Below are positions 1 through 14,100 of a stretch of 64,000 nt of DNA, piece by piece; the stretch's first letter is position 1; the number at the start of each line of letters is the position of its first letter. Source of the DNA: Sipunculus nudus (lineage: Eukaryota > Annelida > Sipuncula > Golfingiida > Sipunculidae); contig CM049307.1 of NCBI GenBank assembly GCA_026874595.1, positions 74,810,643 to 74,874,642 on the forward strand, given 5' to 3'. Under the pieces are notes generated by a model. That model had not been told where the DNA came from. It saw only the letters and a list, made by a program, of their open reading frames with translations, and searched no databases. The position numbers were made by a program, and so were the translations under genes.

Positions 1-629
1 ATACAGTTAGACACCGACAAATATATGGGTTTAATACAGTTACAAAATCATATGAGGGATTGTTCATGCATGTACATTTTAATGCACACATGGGTCTTTG
101 GCTTCCAATTTCTTTTTCCATGAATAAGATCAGGAAGACATTTTTTCTGAGAATCCTGAATCATGCAACATCATGTAGAATAGTGCATTCTATAGGTGAG
201 AAAATTACCATTGGAATGATTAAAAAAAGGATGGGCATAAAAGTAGGAAATTCCCCCTAAATTATGTCAGCCATCTGCGACAAACTATAACAGGATATAT
301 TATAAAGATTATGTGCTTGATCAGACTAATGTTTTATTGAGGGACCTGCATTTTTACAACACCAGTAATAAAAAATTTATAATGTCATTAGCATGTATGG
401 CAAAGTTACTCACTTCCTATCTGTGACTAAAGTCAACAAACATATCATATTTCTGTTTAGTTGTATCAAAGGACAGCTATGCCAAGTATGTTATATGCTT
501 ACTTTTAGAAATTTACGTTGGTAATCCTCTGCAAATCTCCTGGTCCTGTTCTAAATCATTTCTCTGATTGGTTTCTTTTAAAATTAAAAAAATGTGTAGA
601 CCTGTGTGACAGAATGGAGCCTGAATTTG

Positions 630-684
<55 letters not shown>

Positions 685-1810
685 TGTATTATTAATACTC
701 TTGTCAAACTGTGAACACTCACTCTTTACAATTTGTGCTTACTCTCTTTCCATCTCTATTTCTCAATAGACTTCAATTTAAAGTAAAGTCCTGTTGTGTT
801 GAAGCTTCAGTCCAATAAGACCCTTAACTTAAGAGGTTTGAAACAGGCAGGTTTCCTCTGTTAAAATTGTAAGTAGATGTCACCTTTATACAGGTTTAAA
901 GAGCTTTTACTTTGTTAAGGCGAGAGGTGTAAATGAATTCAACTCACAGATGTTTACCATATTAATTATAATTTAAACAAAAGGTGAAACAACACACTGA
1001 TAATATTGTTACAGAACCATAAGAATTTGTTTATTATAACAAAAGGGCATTTTAATAATTGTATTACACTGGAAAAAAGTTTATCTGCAAAATAAAGCAT
1101 ATTGGAATACATGTGCAAAACATTACATACAAAAGGTTTCTTATACCAATTAAAAAACATGGTTTGGTAGGTTTATTAGCCAATATAAACTGTGTAAACA
1201 CTCTACTCAAACTGCTTGACGACCAGTTTGTAAACCATTCAGGGTCGGCATGGTTTTCACACACAAATAATGCTACCACTTCAGTCCCTCATGATTGTTT
1301 GCACGACTGGATGGACAATGTTAAATGTACCAATATATCCCCCACTTAATGAAAAGACATACCGAACTGGTGTACCTATATTGATCAATATTGTGAGGTA
1401 AGCAACAGCTCAGAGGATTTTATCCTATTATGAAATGGAATTTACGGCTTTGGACATTTGGTGTCACTGTGTATTATATATAAGATTTATTTGTTATAAG
1501 GATTTCTTCTGAATTTTTGTTATCATATTTGAAGTGCCATTGGTAGCATCTGTTGTGTTTACCAGAAAGAATTATCCAAGGAGAACTTACAGTGTTTAGG
1601 ATCAAGTTTAGCTTGCTGTTGTGGCAAAAATCCGGGTTTATCAGAACTGCTGGGACTAATTCCGTCTCTGTGCAACAGGTGAAGCTATAAATTAGTATCA
1701 GTGATTGGGATTTTGCCATGTTTGGTAAGTGATCATGGTCATCTGAGACTGATTTATCAACTTATGAAAACAACAGTATTGATCTTGTCAGTTATAACTT
1801 CATATTTTTT
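1..1810. other. AT-rich sequence without recognised gene
   Basis: Reading frames here are short and have no family features. Apart from the (AT)n tract at 632-683 I see nothing. It may hold the untranslated first exon or promoter of TMEM255, but no convincing splice donor or promoter signature could be fixed. Confidence 0.5.
632..683. repeat. (AT)n microsatellite
   Basis: An uninterrupted alternating AT run of ~50 bp. No TGTC-type element is attached, unlike the AT runs near 4.7, 9.1 and 11.1 kb. Confidence 0.95.
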
Positions 1811-1814
1811 AGAC

Positions 1815-2055
1815 CAGCTTCTGTTGTCTGGGGGTAGAGCGCTGAACTAAAAGCTGAGAGATAGTAAGTTCAAATCTCAGCTGAGGCTGTGTGTTTTTCA
1901 TGCCCAACCCCGGCATAGGATGAGCGCTCTGCAGGCTTGATGGGAAGGCAGTGCGCCAGGGTGGTGAATTACTCACAAACAAGTGCGCCTTTCTGGGGTG
2001 CCTTAGCGGTATGACCCAGCGATTGGGATGATTACCTGCCCAGGGCATGTGTAAA
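1815..2055 (+). mobile_element. tRNA-derived SINE
   Basis: A tRNA-like head has an A-box-like TCTGGGGGTAGAGCGCTG (around 1827-1844) and a B-box-like GTTCAAATC (1868-1876) at the usual spacing. A non-tRNA body follows with GCAGGCTTGATGGGAAGGC and a tail near GGGCATGTGTAAA. The cloverleaf cannot be completed, so it is a SINE rather than a tRNA gene. Confidence 0.7.
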
Positions 2056-2418
2056 ACTAGGATATAAAATTAGAAGAAACGTGCTACTGACCTCTCATGT
2101 AGCCTGAAACTGTCCAGAATGAAATTATTTAGCTGTACATATTTAGTTAAGTTAGCATGAAAAAATGGAGGTGGTTACCCTCAACAACAAACCATTATTT
2201 TAAAAAAATATCATCTATTTTGTGTTTGGCAATTTTGTCAGAATCTTTCTGACCACTATGTTTATGGGAAGATATTGAATTGACGGTGTGAGGTGACATA
2301 TGATGTTGTGTATTTGCACTGTATATACAAAAAAATGGATTTAGCAGAGAGGTATGTGATTTTTTACTTTTTTCTTGTAATTCTGTGTTTTTAATAGAAA
2401 CTTTATTTTTCTTTACAG

Positions 2419-2455
2419 GATATGGCTGGTCCTGGTGTTTATGACCCACATGAAA
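2419..2455 (+). CDS. TMEM255: TMEM255 exon 1 (start codon exon)
   Basis: The acceptor ttctttacag is followed by GATATGGCTGG; the ATG is at 2422. The exon encodes [11 protein letters not shown] plus one base and ends at a strong donor, GTAAGTG. Phase 1 fits exon 2, making a Lys codon. The assignment rests on phase, a short hydrophilic N-terminus and good splice sites. It is the least certain exon because the family N-terminus is poorly conserved and the intron that follows is ~13.9 kb. Confidence 0.6.
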
Positions 2456-4666
2456 GTAAGTGCAACAATTTTCAGTTTCAGATGTCATTACTTTCTATCA
2501 GGAAATAACATATTTTGTTTAGGTATGAAGCTTCTGATATATTTCATGCCCAAATAAGTAAGACTTCCAATTGCACGCTAACCAACTCATTGCCTGGCAC
2601 CTAATCATAATTATGAATTAGTATGGACAATTTTAAATTGAACCAGGACATTTATCGGATTTCTTGCAGTTCCGTTTTAGTAATTTAGATGTTTCAGCTA
2701 TTTTGCCATTTATCATTTGAAATGTTGACTTTTGTTTTTAGGTTTGAAAGAAAATAATTAAATCTGTGTAAAATTATTACATATATGTGTTAAATATATT
2801 ATTTTGTCTGTGTTTAGAGACAGAATGATTTACTTTGCACATAAAAAGTGTGACCTATTTTAGTTACATTAGAAATAATGTAACTAAAACTAATATTTCT
2901 GCACCTTTGTTTTAAAACTGGCAATGAGTATGCAGTGTTTGTCAGACAGCACATGGGGCCCACAACTGTCAGACCAATGGACTGTTGGTCTGTCCAATAA
3001 TAATTGGTATTTTGCTCTTGTCACTTTCATCCCTATATGCAGTGTCTCAAGAACAATTTTAGACAGTGAACTGAAATTTTTTGTAAGACATACTGGCTGT
3101 CACTGTTGGACTTGAGACTCCAAACTGCATTCATGGTACATCAACCACTTTAGGTTTCTGTGTATTGAGCATTTAACCTATGTTCATTCTTTTATTTTTG
3201 CTAAACAGTGTTTTGGGCCTGTTATATATGTGTAAAATAGTCCACTAGTGACTGATTAAAGTCTGTTTTTATAATAATGATAGTACTACTATAATGCAAT
3301 AAAAAATAATTACAACTATTGCCCTTGAGGTGAATATAAAAATGTATATAACAGGCAGTTAAAGGCAGATGGAGGCTTTCTCCCTTTAGTCCCCTTTCCA
3401 CTGTTAAAAGAAATATTGATTTAACCTGTGTTCATAAATGTTAAACCACTAACACATGACAGATAAACCTGGAGGGAGGTGGTCGTTATGTGATGTTTAC
3501 TAACAGCCACGGTTATTTATACCTGCTGAGTGCGTGATAATCTGACGAAACAGCTGCCAGGCTATGTAACTAAACGTTTTTTCCATTGCCAGTATAAATG
3601 GTAACTGTCCTTGGAAACTGTGTCTGTTTCTGATAATTGAAAAAGGCTAATCTTGCATGAAAATAATTTGGCTCCACCCATTTGAGGTAAGATTTATTTC
3701 TGTATGTTTATACAAGTTCTTAATGAGTTCCAGGTTATGATTACTAATTACCCATGTCAGAACTGGTTTTCAGGATATGCATATGAATGACTAATACAGT
3801 AAACTTCCTTGTATAATACTCAAGGATTACTCAGAGTAGAATGTAAATGAAGTGTTTATCTTTTGCATTCATGCAATAATGGCCACTTGAATAGCAGGTT
3901 CCCTTTGGTTATGACCCACAGGGTTAAAAATTTAAGGGCTCACAGGCAGAATGCCAATATTTTTTGGCTTGGATCTGTATTATGTGAAGGTGCAAGCCAG
4001 GTTGGGCCTGTAAAATCTGACCTTTGTGTGCTAGAAAATAGCCCTTCTAATACATTCTTAATCTACCTTGGTCTCCAAGCAGAAGATTTTGTTAATTTCC
4101 ACAGTAAACAGTATTACCCAACATAGATGATGTTTAATTTGAGCCTTTGAAATTAGTTTGATTGTGCCTATATATATGTCGAGGGAAGAATGAGAATCTG
4201 GGAAGATCCGGAATCCTCCCGGGAAAAATCAGAATTCTGATTTTTCCTGGGAAAAATGAGAATTCTGATTTCTCCCGGGAATAATGGGAATTCCCATTTT
4301 TCCGGGGAAGAATGAGAATTCTGATTTTTCCTGGGAAGAACCAGAATTCTGATTTTTCCCGGCCAGCTCCAATTTGTTAAATGATATCCCTTTAATAGTT
4401 AAGGTGGGTTAAGTTTGCATATTTTACTACGGTATTATAACCAAACTTTTATGTTATCTGCATCTCAATCAATACTGATTGATGTTTATTGATCAAAGGG
4501 GTCAGATCAACTAACACACAAACAGCATCATAATACTTTATGTCAGAAAATGTAGTTATTCCTAAGCCCTTTAAACATAATTTATTTTTTTTATTCCCTG
4601 GGAACCTCATCTCAGAAACCTGACTTAGCTATTATTATAATATTATAACAAAAAATGAAGGAACTT

Positions 4667-4720
<54 letters not shown>

Positions 4721-7700
4721 AGAGACGAGATTGAAATCCAGGCGGATTTTAAATTCGCCTAGACGAGATTGCGATTGTGATCTCGCCTAGGCAAGATTGC
4801 AATTGTGATCTCGGCTAGACAGATTTTAAACTCGCCTAGACGAGATCACAATCGCAATCTCACCTAGGCGAGATTAAAATCCATCATGGAGCAGGCCAGG
4901 ATTTTAATCTCGCCTAGGCGAGTTTAAAATCTGTCTGGTGTCATCCAGGCGAGTTTAAAATCTGCCTGATATCACTTGGGCGAGTTTAAAATCTGCCTAG
5001 GCGAGATTAAAATAGTGATCTGATCTAATTTCCCAATAAATTATGCATTGTAATTGACTTAGGAAAGATGTTTTCAGTCAGATTTTCAATATTTTAACAC
5101 TGAATGGTTATCGTCTAGGCGAGTTTAAAATCCGTCTAGCCGAGAACACAATTGCAATCTTGCCTAGGCGAGATCACAATCGCAATCTCGTCTAGGCGAA
5201 TTTAAAATCCGCCTGGATTTTAATCTCGTCTCTGACATATATATATATATATACAACACTTTTGTCAGCTTCATATTTTATTCACATATTTCTGTTTTGT
5301 GTGAGTGTGCTATTTATTTCTTTTAACACTTGAACAGTTCAGAATTATTGTGAAAAAAAGATTATCAAAGTTTCTTCCTGAGAAAGGGAAATAAGTATGA
5401 AAAAAATTAAAAGAGTTTAGTTGGCATCAATAATTCCCATTCTTCCCGGGAAGAATGAGAATTCTCATTTTTCCCAGGTTTGAATTTCAAAACTGAATTC
5501 CAATCTCTCCCGGGAAGAATGAGAACTCTCAATTTTCCCGGGAGAGACTGGAATTCTCATTCTTCCCGGGAAGAATGAGAATTCTCATTCTTCCCGGGAA
5601 GAATGGGAATCCCTTCATACCATCTCTTGATTCTCATTTTTCCCGGGAAAAATCAGAATTCTAATTTTTCCCGGGAGGATTCCAGATCTTCCCAGATTCT
5701 CATTCTTCCCTCGACATATATATATGGAATGATCGGTACACTTGTACATGAGAGAAGAAAACTGCCAATAAACTGCTCCCAAATTTTGTCAGTGGGTCAC
5801 AGGCAAAACAGCCTGTGTGCATCAGTCTGACTCACAAACAGTTATGAAAATAGGTGAATCCAAGTAAAACCATTGGGCATTTAGAAATTGTTCTTATTTG
5901 ATTACAAATAAAGCGCAAGCTCATTGCTGTTACATTAAATGAAAGTTCCCTCGACATTCATACTGTAAACCAGCCAATGTTGGTAGTTAAACCATGTGAC
6001 GCAATGATTGACAGTTGATTTGCATAAATTGATCTCTTGCCAACACACACATTTTTGTGATTGGCGGTGCGATGGCATGTCACAGATAGAGAACAAATAA
6101 TTTTTTCAGCAAAGGTCATGGTGACACTTGAGTAAATAAAGCAAATGACACAGGAACCTGCAACTGCTATGTCTAATGAACAATCTCCACAAATCAGATG
6201 TTTAGTTTTGCAAGAATTGCTTGATTTCTTCAGTTCGGTGGCGATCATGACAAGGTTTTGTGTGCAGGTTGGTTTTTGACGAATCCGCTTTGTCTTCTTT
6301 TTTCTTGGCAGTGTTTCTTTTTTACTGCCTTTTTTACTTTCATTTACTTCATTTTATTAAAAGCCTTTAAAATAAACCTGTGACCCTTTTTTAATAAAAC
6401 TAATATATAATAACTATATGGTGTTCATGGGGAGACATAGAAAAAATACAGATCAACAATGCTCTCTCAGTCATTAATTACAGAAAAATACTATATGTTC
6501 AGCATTTTAGGCCCCTGTCATGTCATAGAATTTTTTTTTTCTAGTGCAGTATGCTGATACATTATTGTACAAGTATTTTGTGCATCAGTTGACTACAAAA
6601 ATTGATTTTCCAAATTGAAGAAAGTGACAACAGATTTGAAATATAAATCAGTCTGAATGTCCATGAGAGTAATATTACCAATATGAGTATAGTCTCAAGT
6701 TGCACACATGTGCTGGTATGAATCAGAGTATGTCAGTAAGAACTGTCAAATGCAAGAAGTCCCTGTCTTTGGCATATTCATTTTTAGCTCAGCTGACTAT
6801 TAGTCATACAGTAAGATGTCCCCAAAATAAGGAAAAAAACTCAATTTTCCATTAAAATCCTATTGTTACTCTTCAAGACTGCCTAATATAAGAACCAATG
6901 GTGTTGTTTTGTTCGTATTTGGTATAACTATTCCTTTATATGCTTCCTATAAACTTTCCATAAATTAGGTCTATATTGCCTAATTTATAGGAGTTATTGG
7001 CCCAAATATAATGTATATTATAAAAATATCAGGAAAGATATTTACCCTTCTTACATGGTAACTGTTGAAGCTAGAGCCTTCTTCAAGCATGTAACTTTCT
7101 TTACTGAACATTTAACTGTATGCCAGAAATTAGATCAGAATTTTGTAATTGTATCCGCCAAAACAATGTTTTGTGGATACTCTGATTTTGACCGGGTTCT
7201 GCCGCCGCCCCTGCTATATTCATTTTCGGAGAACTTCTCTGAGACTACTGGACCAATTTTTCTGAAACTTACACCAATTATCAGGTCACATGTGAACTGG
7301 TGCGTAACCTTTCCTCGTTGACCTCTGACCTTTCCTCTCTTCGGTGCGTCCATCTGTGCATCTGTTTTGACACATGAACCCACATATCTTCGGACTTGTT
7401 TGACAAATCAGGAAAAAAAAAGTACACAAATGTAGCCTTTGGATAGCTTTATAACATCCACAAAAATGGTGGTGCCACCTGCAGCCTTTTTTGCACAGTG
7501 TCTGTTTGTCTGCCTCGGGTTAAAATCACTCATATCTCGGCAGTGGTTTGACTTATCCACTTGAAATTTTGCATGTGTATACATCTTGGATAGTATCTCA
7601 TTCAAGTAACAGATGGTGCCACCTACAGTCACGTGGCAGACATCCATGCTAATATGTAACACATCTAACTCTATTTCCCCACTCAATCCATGCCTCACTT

Positions 7701-9040
7701 CACCCGTCCTACTAGATGATGAGATATGACATTCTAGCAGAAAGTGCAACATTTAACTAGCAATCTGCAGAATTTAATTAAAATCAGTGGCTCAACACAT
7801 TTAGGCAGGCAAGCATTAGTAAGGCACAACATCATTGGTCAGAAATCAGTTAAAGGCATCTGATTGGCTAACTGCTGCATGATCAAACCAGTTGACTTGT
7901 TTTATTATTCATTGTTCATGAAGTATGTAGGCAACAGTATGGCAGACTTTGAACATAAAAGATCAATGAATTGAACACTGAACTATGATAATTGATATTG
8001 CTTACACATGTATGCATCATATCATGTATTGTATCATGAATGAAGTGTCATATTACTTAATGTATCGTGAGATAATGATTCTTTACAGCCCTAAGTTTTA
8101 CCATTTACAACCAGTACTAGTACAACATCAGATAAAGTCAGTCCTAACATATTCTATTAAATATATCAATGAAATAAATTTGATATCAACCAAAAGTCCA
8201 GAATGGCTCAGTTTGTCTACTTTCTCAGAAAACAGTTTTTGGTACATTACAGTATATATAATTTAGTAGCCTATAACTTTGTATTAAGTTAATGATCTTG
8301 TTAAGACCATAATTCTCATTTGACAGTAGGTCCCTCTGTCACTATGGTCATGAGCTGAGCACCTTCACCATTTGGTCACACCAAGGTTAAACAAATAACA
8401 CAGTTCATTTTAAAAGTTAATAACAGTCTATGTTATTTAGTGCCTGCTGTTGTAACCCATTTGTATATATTCCCGTATTCTTAAATGATCCACTCCTTTA
8501 ACGATTGAGTACATGCCTATTTCATGACTTCATTAGAATTTACAACAAAGGTTTTCCACACGACTGATTTTACCTCATAAAAGTGTTATGAATTTTGTAT
8601 GCCAGAGCAACATAAATGATTGTATGTAGACATGAACTGCCCCTATTCCGTCATTGTGACAAAAATGTCATACATTATATTGCACTACTGACAAAAATGA
8701 TTACATGAAATATATGGTCATTATTTCCATATCAGCTAGCTTGTATTTACAAATGTGAATAGTGTTATGATACAGAGTATACGGTTCGTCCAGACTTGGT
8801 CATTATGACTTGACCCGTTAATTTGATATCTAGGTCACAGTCATTTTCAACCAAGATGAAAGTAGTAGCAGGTTTATTGATGATTAAGTCAAATGCAAAA
8901 AACAAAGGTTTTTCTTTTAATCCTTTTAATTTGATACATAAATTAGAATACATTTTTCTATAAAAATTTTGATATATTTTTCCTTATACCATAGAGTTAG
9001 CAAAAAGTAAAAATTATATCACTATTTACATTTGTAGGGT

Positions 9041-9087
<47 letters not shown>

Positions 9088-11103
9088 GAGGCCCAGATTA
9101 GAATCTGGCCCAATTTAAAACTGGGCCAGCCCAGATCAAAATTCTGATTCGGACCGGACCAGATCAAAATTCTAATCTGGGCCAGACCAGTTTTAAACTG
9201 GGCCAGCCCAGATTAAAATTTTGATCTGGGCCGGTCCAGATTAAAATCCTGTGGCGAAGCCTTCAGGATTTAAATCTGGTCTGGACTGATTTGAAACTGG
9301 GCCAGCCCAAATTAGAATTTTGATCTGGGCCGGTCAAGTTAACAATCCTATGGTGGATTGATTTTAAACTGGACTGGCCCAGATCAGAATCCTAATCTAC
9401 TCCTAGGCTGGCTTCAATTACACTATATTTAACCAGCTGGCCTTTCATCAATTCAAAGAATTTGTAAAACATTGTGAGACTGTAAGTCAATAATAATAAA
9501 TATTTAATGAATTTATTTTATATTCTATGAAAATATCATTTGTTGGATCCTGTCATATTTATTTTTTAATTTCACCTCTTATGTGAAATGTCAAATATAT
9601 AATTATAAGATAATCATGTTAAACATTGGTATTTTACAGCTAAAAACTACTAATATAGCTTGCAGAACATATGCATTAATTCAACAAACTAAAACAAAAT
9701 TTAATCAATAATAATTAATATATATGTAACTCATTGTTAAGCTTGTGATCCAAGACCTGTAAATTCAAAATTTTATTTGTTATGTTAATTATCATTTATC
9801 ATTAGTTGGGGTCTTTTGTCTGTGATCTCCCCCCCCCCCCCCCCCCTGTCACCCATTAAAAAATTTGCACTTATTGTAACATTGGACCTAGAACTTATAA
9901 CATACTACATATTAAGGAAAGAAGGCCCTGAAACATCTATACAGATAGAACAGTGGGAACAATATTCACCAACTCAGCAATTTTAACTATTGAAGGTAGA
10001 GAATATTTGTATTGCAGCTTTTAACTATATTCAATTTACATTAGTTTTCAGTTAATAGATTAGCTTTTTTTTAAGTTATTAACTCCAAAGTGAAAACTCC
10101 ACCATGTTTGTCACCCTCTGAATAATAATTCTAAATCCAATTTTCACTCATGTTTACCTCTATGTTTGAGACTGACAAATGACAACAATCATATCATTTT
10201 CTCAGCTGTTGATTTTCTGCTATTGAAAATTACAGAAATGGTATCACAAACCTCTCCCTAGCCCCATGTTAGGGCACAATGTCATGCTGCTCACCCAAAT
10301 GAGCATCTAGACTGATTGATTACTTCTGTTCACTTATAAATGGGTAAAGCTGGTATTTAATTATGCATGTATATATTTAATATTACACATGTAATTTTAA
10401 TACTCAGAACAGATAATTATCTCAGTTAAGTTGATTATTTTGATATTAAGTCAAGTAGATGTCTCAGAACTGACACATATTCTAAACTGTGATTAATTAT
10501 GGTAGTTGGTTTAGGTGAAGTTTAAATGTAAACTTGTATGCTTGAAGAATAGATGAAACAAAAGAAGCACATCACATTTGTTCATTAGCTTTTTCGTCAC
10601 TAAAATATTTTAAATGATCTTGTTCATTATGTGTTTTGTGCCCTTCAAAATGGTGTATCTGGAATAAATGTTTACTGTATTATCTGATTTAAGATGATAA
10701 AAATCAAGCTAGCCTAAGATTAGATAGGATTCTGATCTGGTTAGGCCCAGTTTAAAATCAGTCCACCACAGGATTGTAATCTTGACTAGCCCAGATTAAA
10801 ATTTTGATCTGGGCCAGCCCAGTTTAAAATCAGTCCACCACAGGATAACAAACTTAACCAGCCCAGATCAAAATTCTAATCTGGGCCAGCCCAGTTTAAA
10901 ATCAGTCCAGACCAGATTTAAATCCTGAAGTCTTCACCACAGGATTTTAATCTGGACCGGCCCAGATCAAAATTTTAATCTGGGCTGGCCCAGTTTAAAA
11001 CTGGTCTGGCCCAGATAAGAATTTTGATCTGGGCCGGTCCAAATCAAAATTTTGATCTGGGCTGGCCCAGTTTTAAATTGGGCCAGATTCTAATCTGGGC
11101 CTC

Positions 11104-11198
<95 letters not shown>

Positions 11199-14100
11199 TG
11201 CAACTGAATCTGAGCTCACAGAAGTATTTACATAATGTTACAGGCAGAATACTGGTAAAGTGGTATCATACCAAATTTGCTTCTTTTAGATTTCATGTAT
11301 TTCTGTTCATGGTGAGGGATTTTGAATAACTTGTCTGTGAGTTTAAATGCAGATTATTTCATGATTTCTATTTCATTACATTCTGGGTGATGTCATGCTA
11401 AAAAATGTGCTGACTCATGCTGCTGGGAGGTCACCTGGTGTTTTTAAAAGGAAGGTTAATTGACAATACGGGTTTTCATATATTGATATATATATATCAA
11501 AGATTTTCATATAATGAGCAGTTACTTTATATTTATGAACAGGAACGTACTAAAAGACCCTTGGTATTTGCTATTACAATTTATAAATACATATACAAAT
11601 TTACAAATATATATAAAGACAAATGCCCTAAGGTGAACTGTTACATTTGTAACAAATATCAGTCTTAGCCAAAAAAAAAACCCTTAAAACTGATAACAAA
11701 CTGTTATTTCAGTAATTCAAGTAAAAAATCTCAGTTTCTTGCCAGTTTCCTCAATAAGTCATATTATCTCAAAGTTTGTGAAACGTATAGATTTTAACCT
11801 CCATACTATGTACAATTTCTCCATGTTTTGCAGGTGGCTGTTGTGTCAGTGGATTAAAATCCTTAACAACAGTCTCCAGACACAAAAATTATATGTTGAA
11901 TTTTTATGAATACATTACTTGTAAAAATTTTATGTCAGATAAAATACTCCTCTCTTTCTTCTCCTCTCTCCGTTTTCTCTCTTTCTCTCTCTCTCTCTAA
12001 AGATCATACAATGTGGATACTTGTGGATGGTTACTTGTGGATACTTTCTGGAAATTTTATTCCCAAGGTGACCAAGGTGGGGGGGGGGGGGGGGGGGGTC
12101 AGCCTCTGGCTACAGACAGGTTGTCAGGCCCTTCCACTGTCAACACTTACTGGGCAGTGGCATATTGAGACATATCAATAATACTATAATCAGCCTTGTA
12201 CATTGCTGTTTATCCTGCTATTTGAGGTTCATCTGGCACAGTTCTGAGAAATCTTATTTAGTTTTCTCGAAAAAGTGTCCACTGAATAATCTTTTGTAAT
12301 TTTGACATATGCTGGCAGGACATTGAAGAGTCTTGGTGCACATTTGGTTAAATTTTCATATTATAGTCACCTTACAAATTTTTCTTTTGTCCAGCATAGA
12401 AATATTGAGATGTGTAGCAAACTGATCAATACATTGTGAAATATTTTGAAGTACATCACCCAGCCAAAGGTAAAATTAGCATGGTCTTCCTGCAGCTTCG
12501 CAGGGCTTGCTGTGAGATTTAAATAAAAATACATGTAACCCAGTTCCTGAGCCGTGGAACTGATACAACAAGTACGTCAACTAGTACTCTATGTACCAAT
12601 ACTTACTCCATGCTGTATCAGGACCATGCTGATGTAATGAAATTACCCAAGAGACTCTCCTGTGCACTTAAAAATATACATGCTCTATAGTTTGTGAACA
12701 ACAATGAGTGGTTGTCGATCCATCCATCAGATGTGCATCAGGTGTGCAGATAGGTTTTGGTAAACTTAAAAATACAGCAGAATGGTGGCGTATGGAAAGT
12801 TGAAAGAATTTCACAGAATCAGAGATAGGATGTAGCCAAATGGTTTAAAAAAATTAAATTAAAAAGTGTCCAATATGGGAACACAAACCCTTTGCAGCAG
12901 ATCGTGTTCAAATTTGGTGCCTTGGAATTTTAATTATTCCTGTTTTATTCCTGGAATCTTTCCTGGAATCTTTATTCTTTGAAAATATAATTTAAAAAAA
13001 CCCTGGACGTCATGGTATTTGATGTCCTTGTCTATATATACAACGAACAACAACCATGGCTTCCCATGATGTACTTTGATTTACTGACACTTCTCAGGGA
13101 AAAGGCACGTGGAATGACACCATTGTCCTCGCATTCCAAAGATGGCCATATACTGTAGTCACATGCTATAAAAGCCCAGAAAACCGTCATTCCGGAATTA
13201 TTTTTTGTGGCATTTACCGTAAAATCTCCACTTAAAACCGCGGTTTAATCAAGAAATTCAAAATCTTGAAATCAGGTTGATTTCCTGAAAGCACTGTGCG
13301 GTTTATACTAGAAGGGTTTCCTGAATATCTTCCTGACAGACATCGTTTTGGGCCGGCGCGTGGGCGATAACATTGCAACTTTCGAAGGCTGTTCTTAGCA
13401 TGCATGGGCGCCGTGTGTAAATGTATTATTTACGATTATTTATTATTTATAAATTAAATATTGCTGATTAGTTTTCGTGTGATATATAACTTGTTATAAA
13501 ATCTTGGTAATTGTCACCAAATAATACGTTTACATCAACCCTGCTGTTACACACAGCGGCCCACTTCGTTGGGAATGGTCAAGCAAAATTGAAATAAAAG
13601 CCTACTTTAACCCATTTGCGGCATTATTTAGCAATGATTATTTGTTTAAAACGTAAAATGAATAAAAAGCTGACATCGTAAAGAGTCACACAATGGCAGA
13701 CGATCGTTTTAAAATCAAGTTTGAGTGCCGCCATGTGTTGAAACGCCCTGGTATTCTGCTAAGAATATTTTGAACGGCTGTACGCGGTGGGTGGTAAATA
13801 GAATAGCCACCTATTTCGTCCCAGCGTGCCTTGCGCGAACACTGCCTTGACAAAATGGCTCTCCGAGACACCGCAAGGGGCTCAAATACTAAGAACCCCC
13901 CTTTAAAACCGCACCAACTTTCGCTACGGAATGATTTGACAAAAGACAATCAAGCTATCATCTAGAAATGAACACGCGTAGGTTGCGACTCGGTCATTCC
14001 TGTCCACTTTAAAAATTCCTTGGGCATTTTATTTAAACAAATGATAACACTTTTTTGCAGGGTCACTCAAGCATGAAGTTTGGGAAGACGTAAGGGCCGG

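Larger units (their letters stand above)
4177..5716. mobile_element. TGTC element A: TA-flanked element with palindromic subterminal arrays
   Basis: Termini are TGTCGAGGGAAGAATGAGAA at the left and its inverse (ending TTCCCTCGACA) at the right, matching for at least ~80 bp with few differences. Each end carries a tandem array (4194-4370 and 5435-5716) of near-palindromic units of roughly 28-30 bp such as AAATCAGAATTCTGATTT, separated by CCCGGG-like joints. Short TA runs flank both ends. The interior has no gene and is interrupted by a TA tract holding element B. I do not recognise the family. Confidence 0.8.

Noticed and set aside
518-769. Open frame with a long Ile-Tyr repeat
   Set aside because: It is translation of an AT microsatellite; the same holds for 11024-11329.
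1815-1890. Possible tRNA gene
   Set aside because: A and B boxes are present but the stems do not pair and a SINE body follows.
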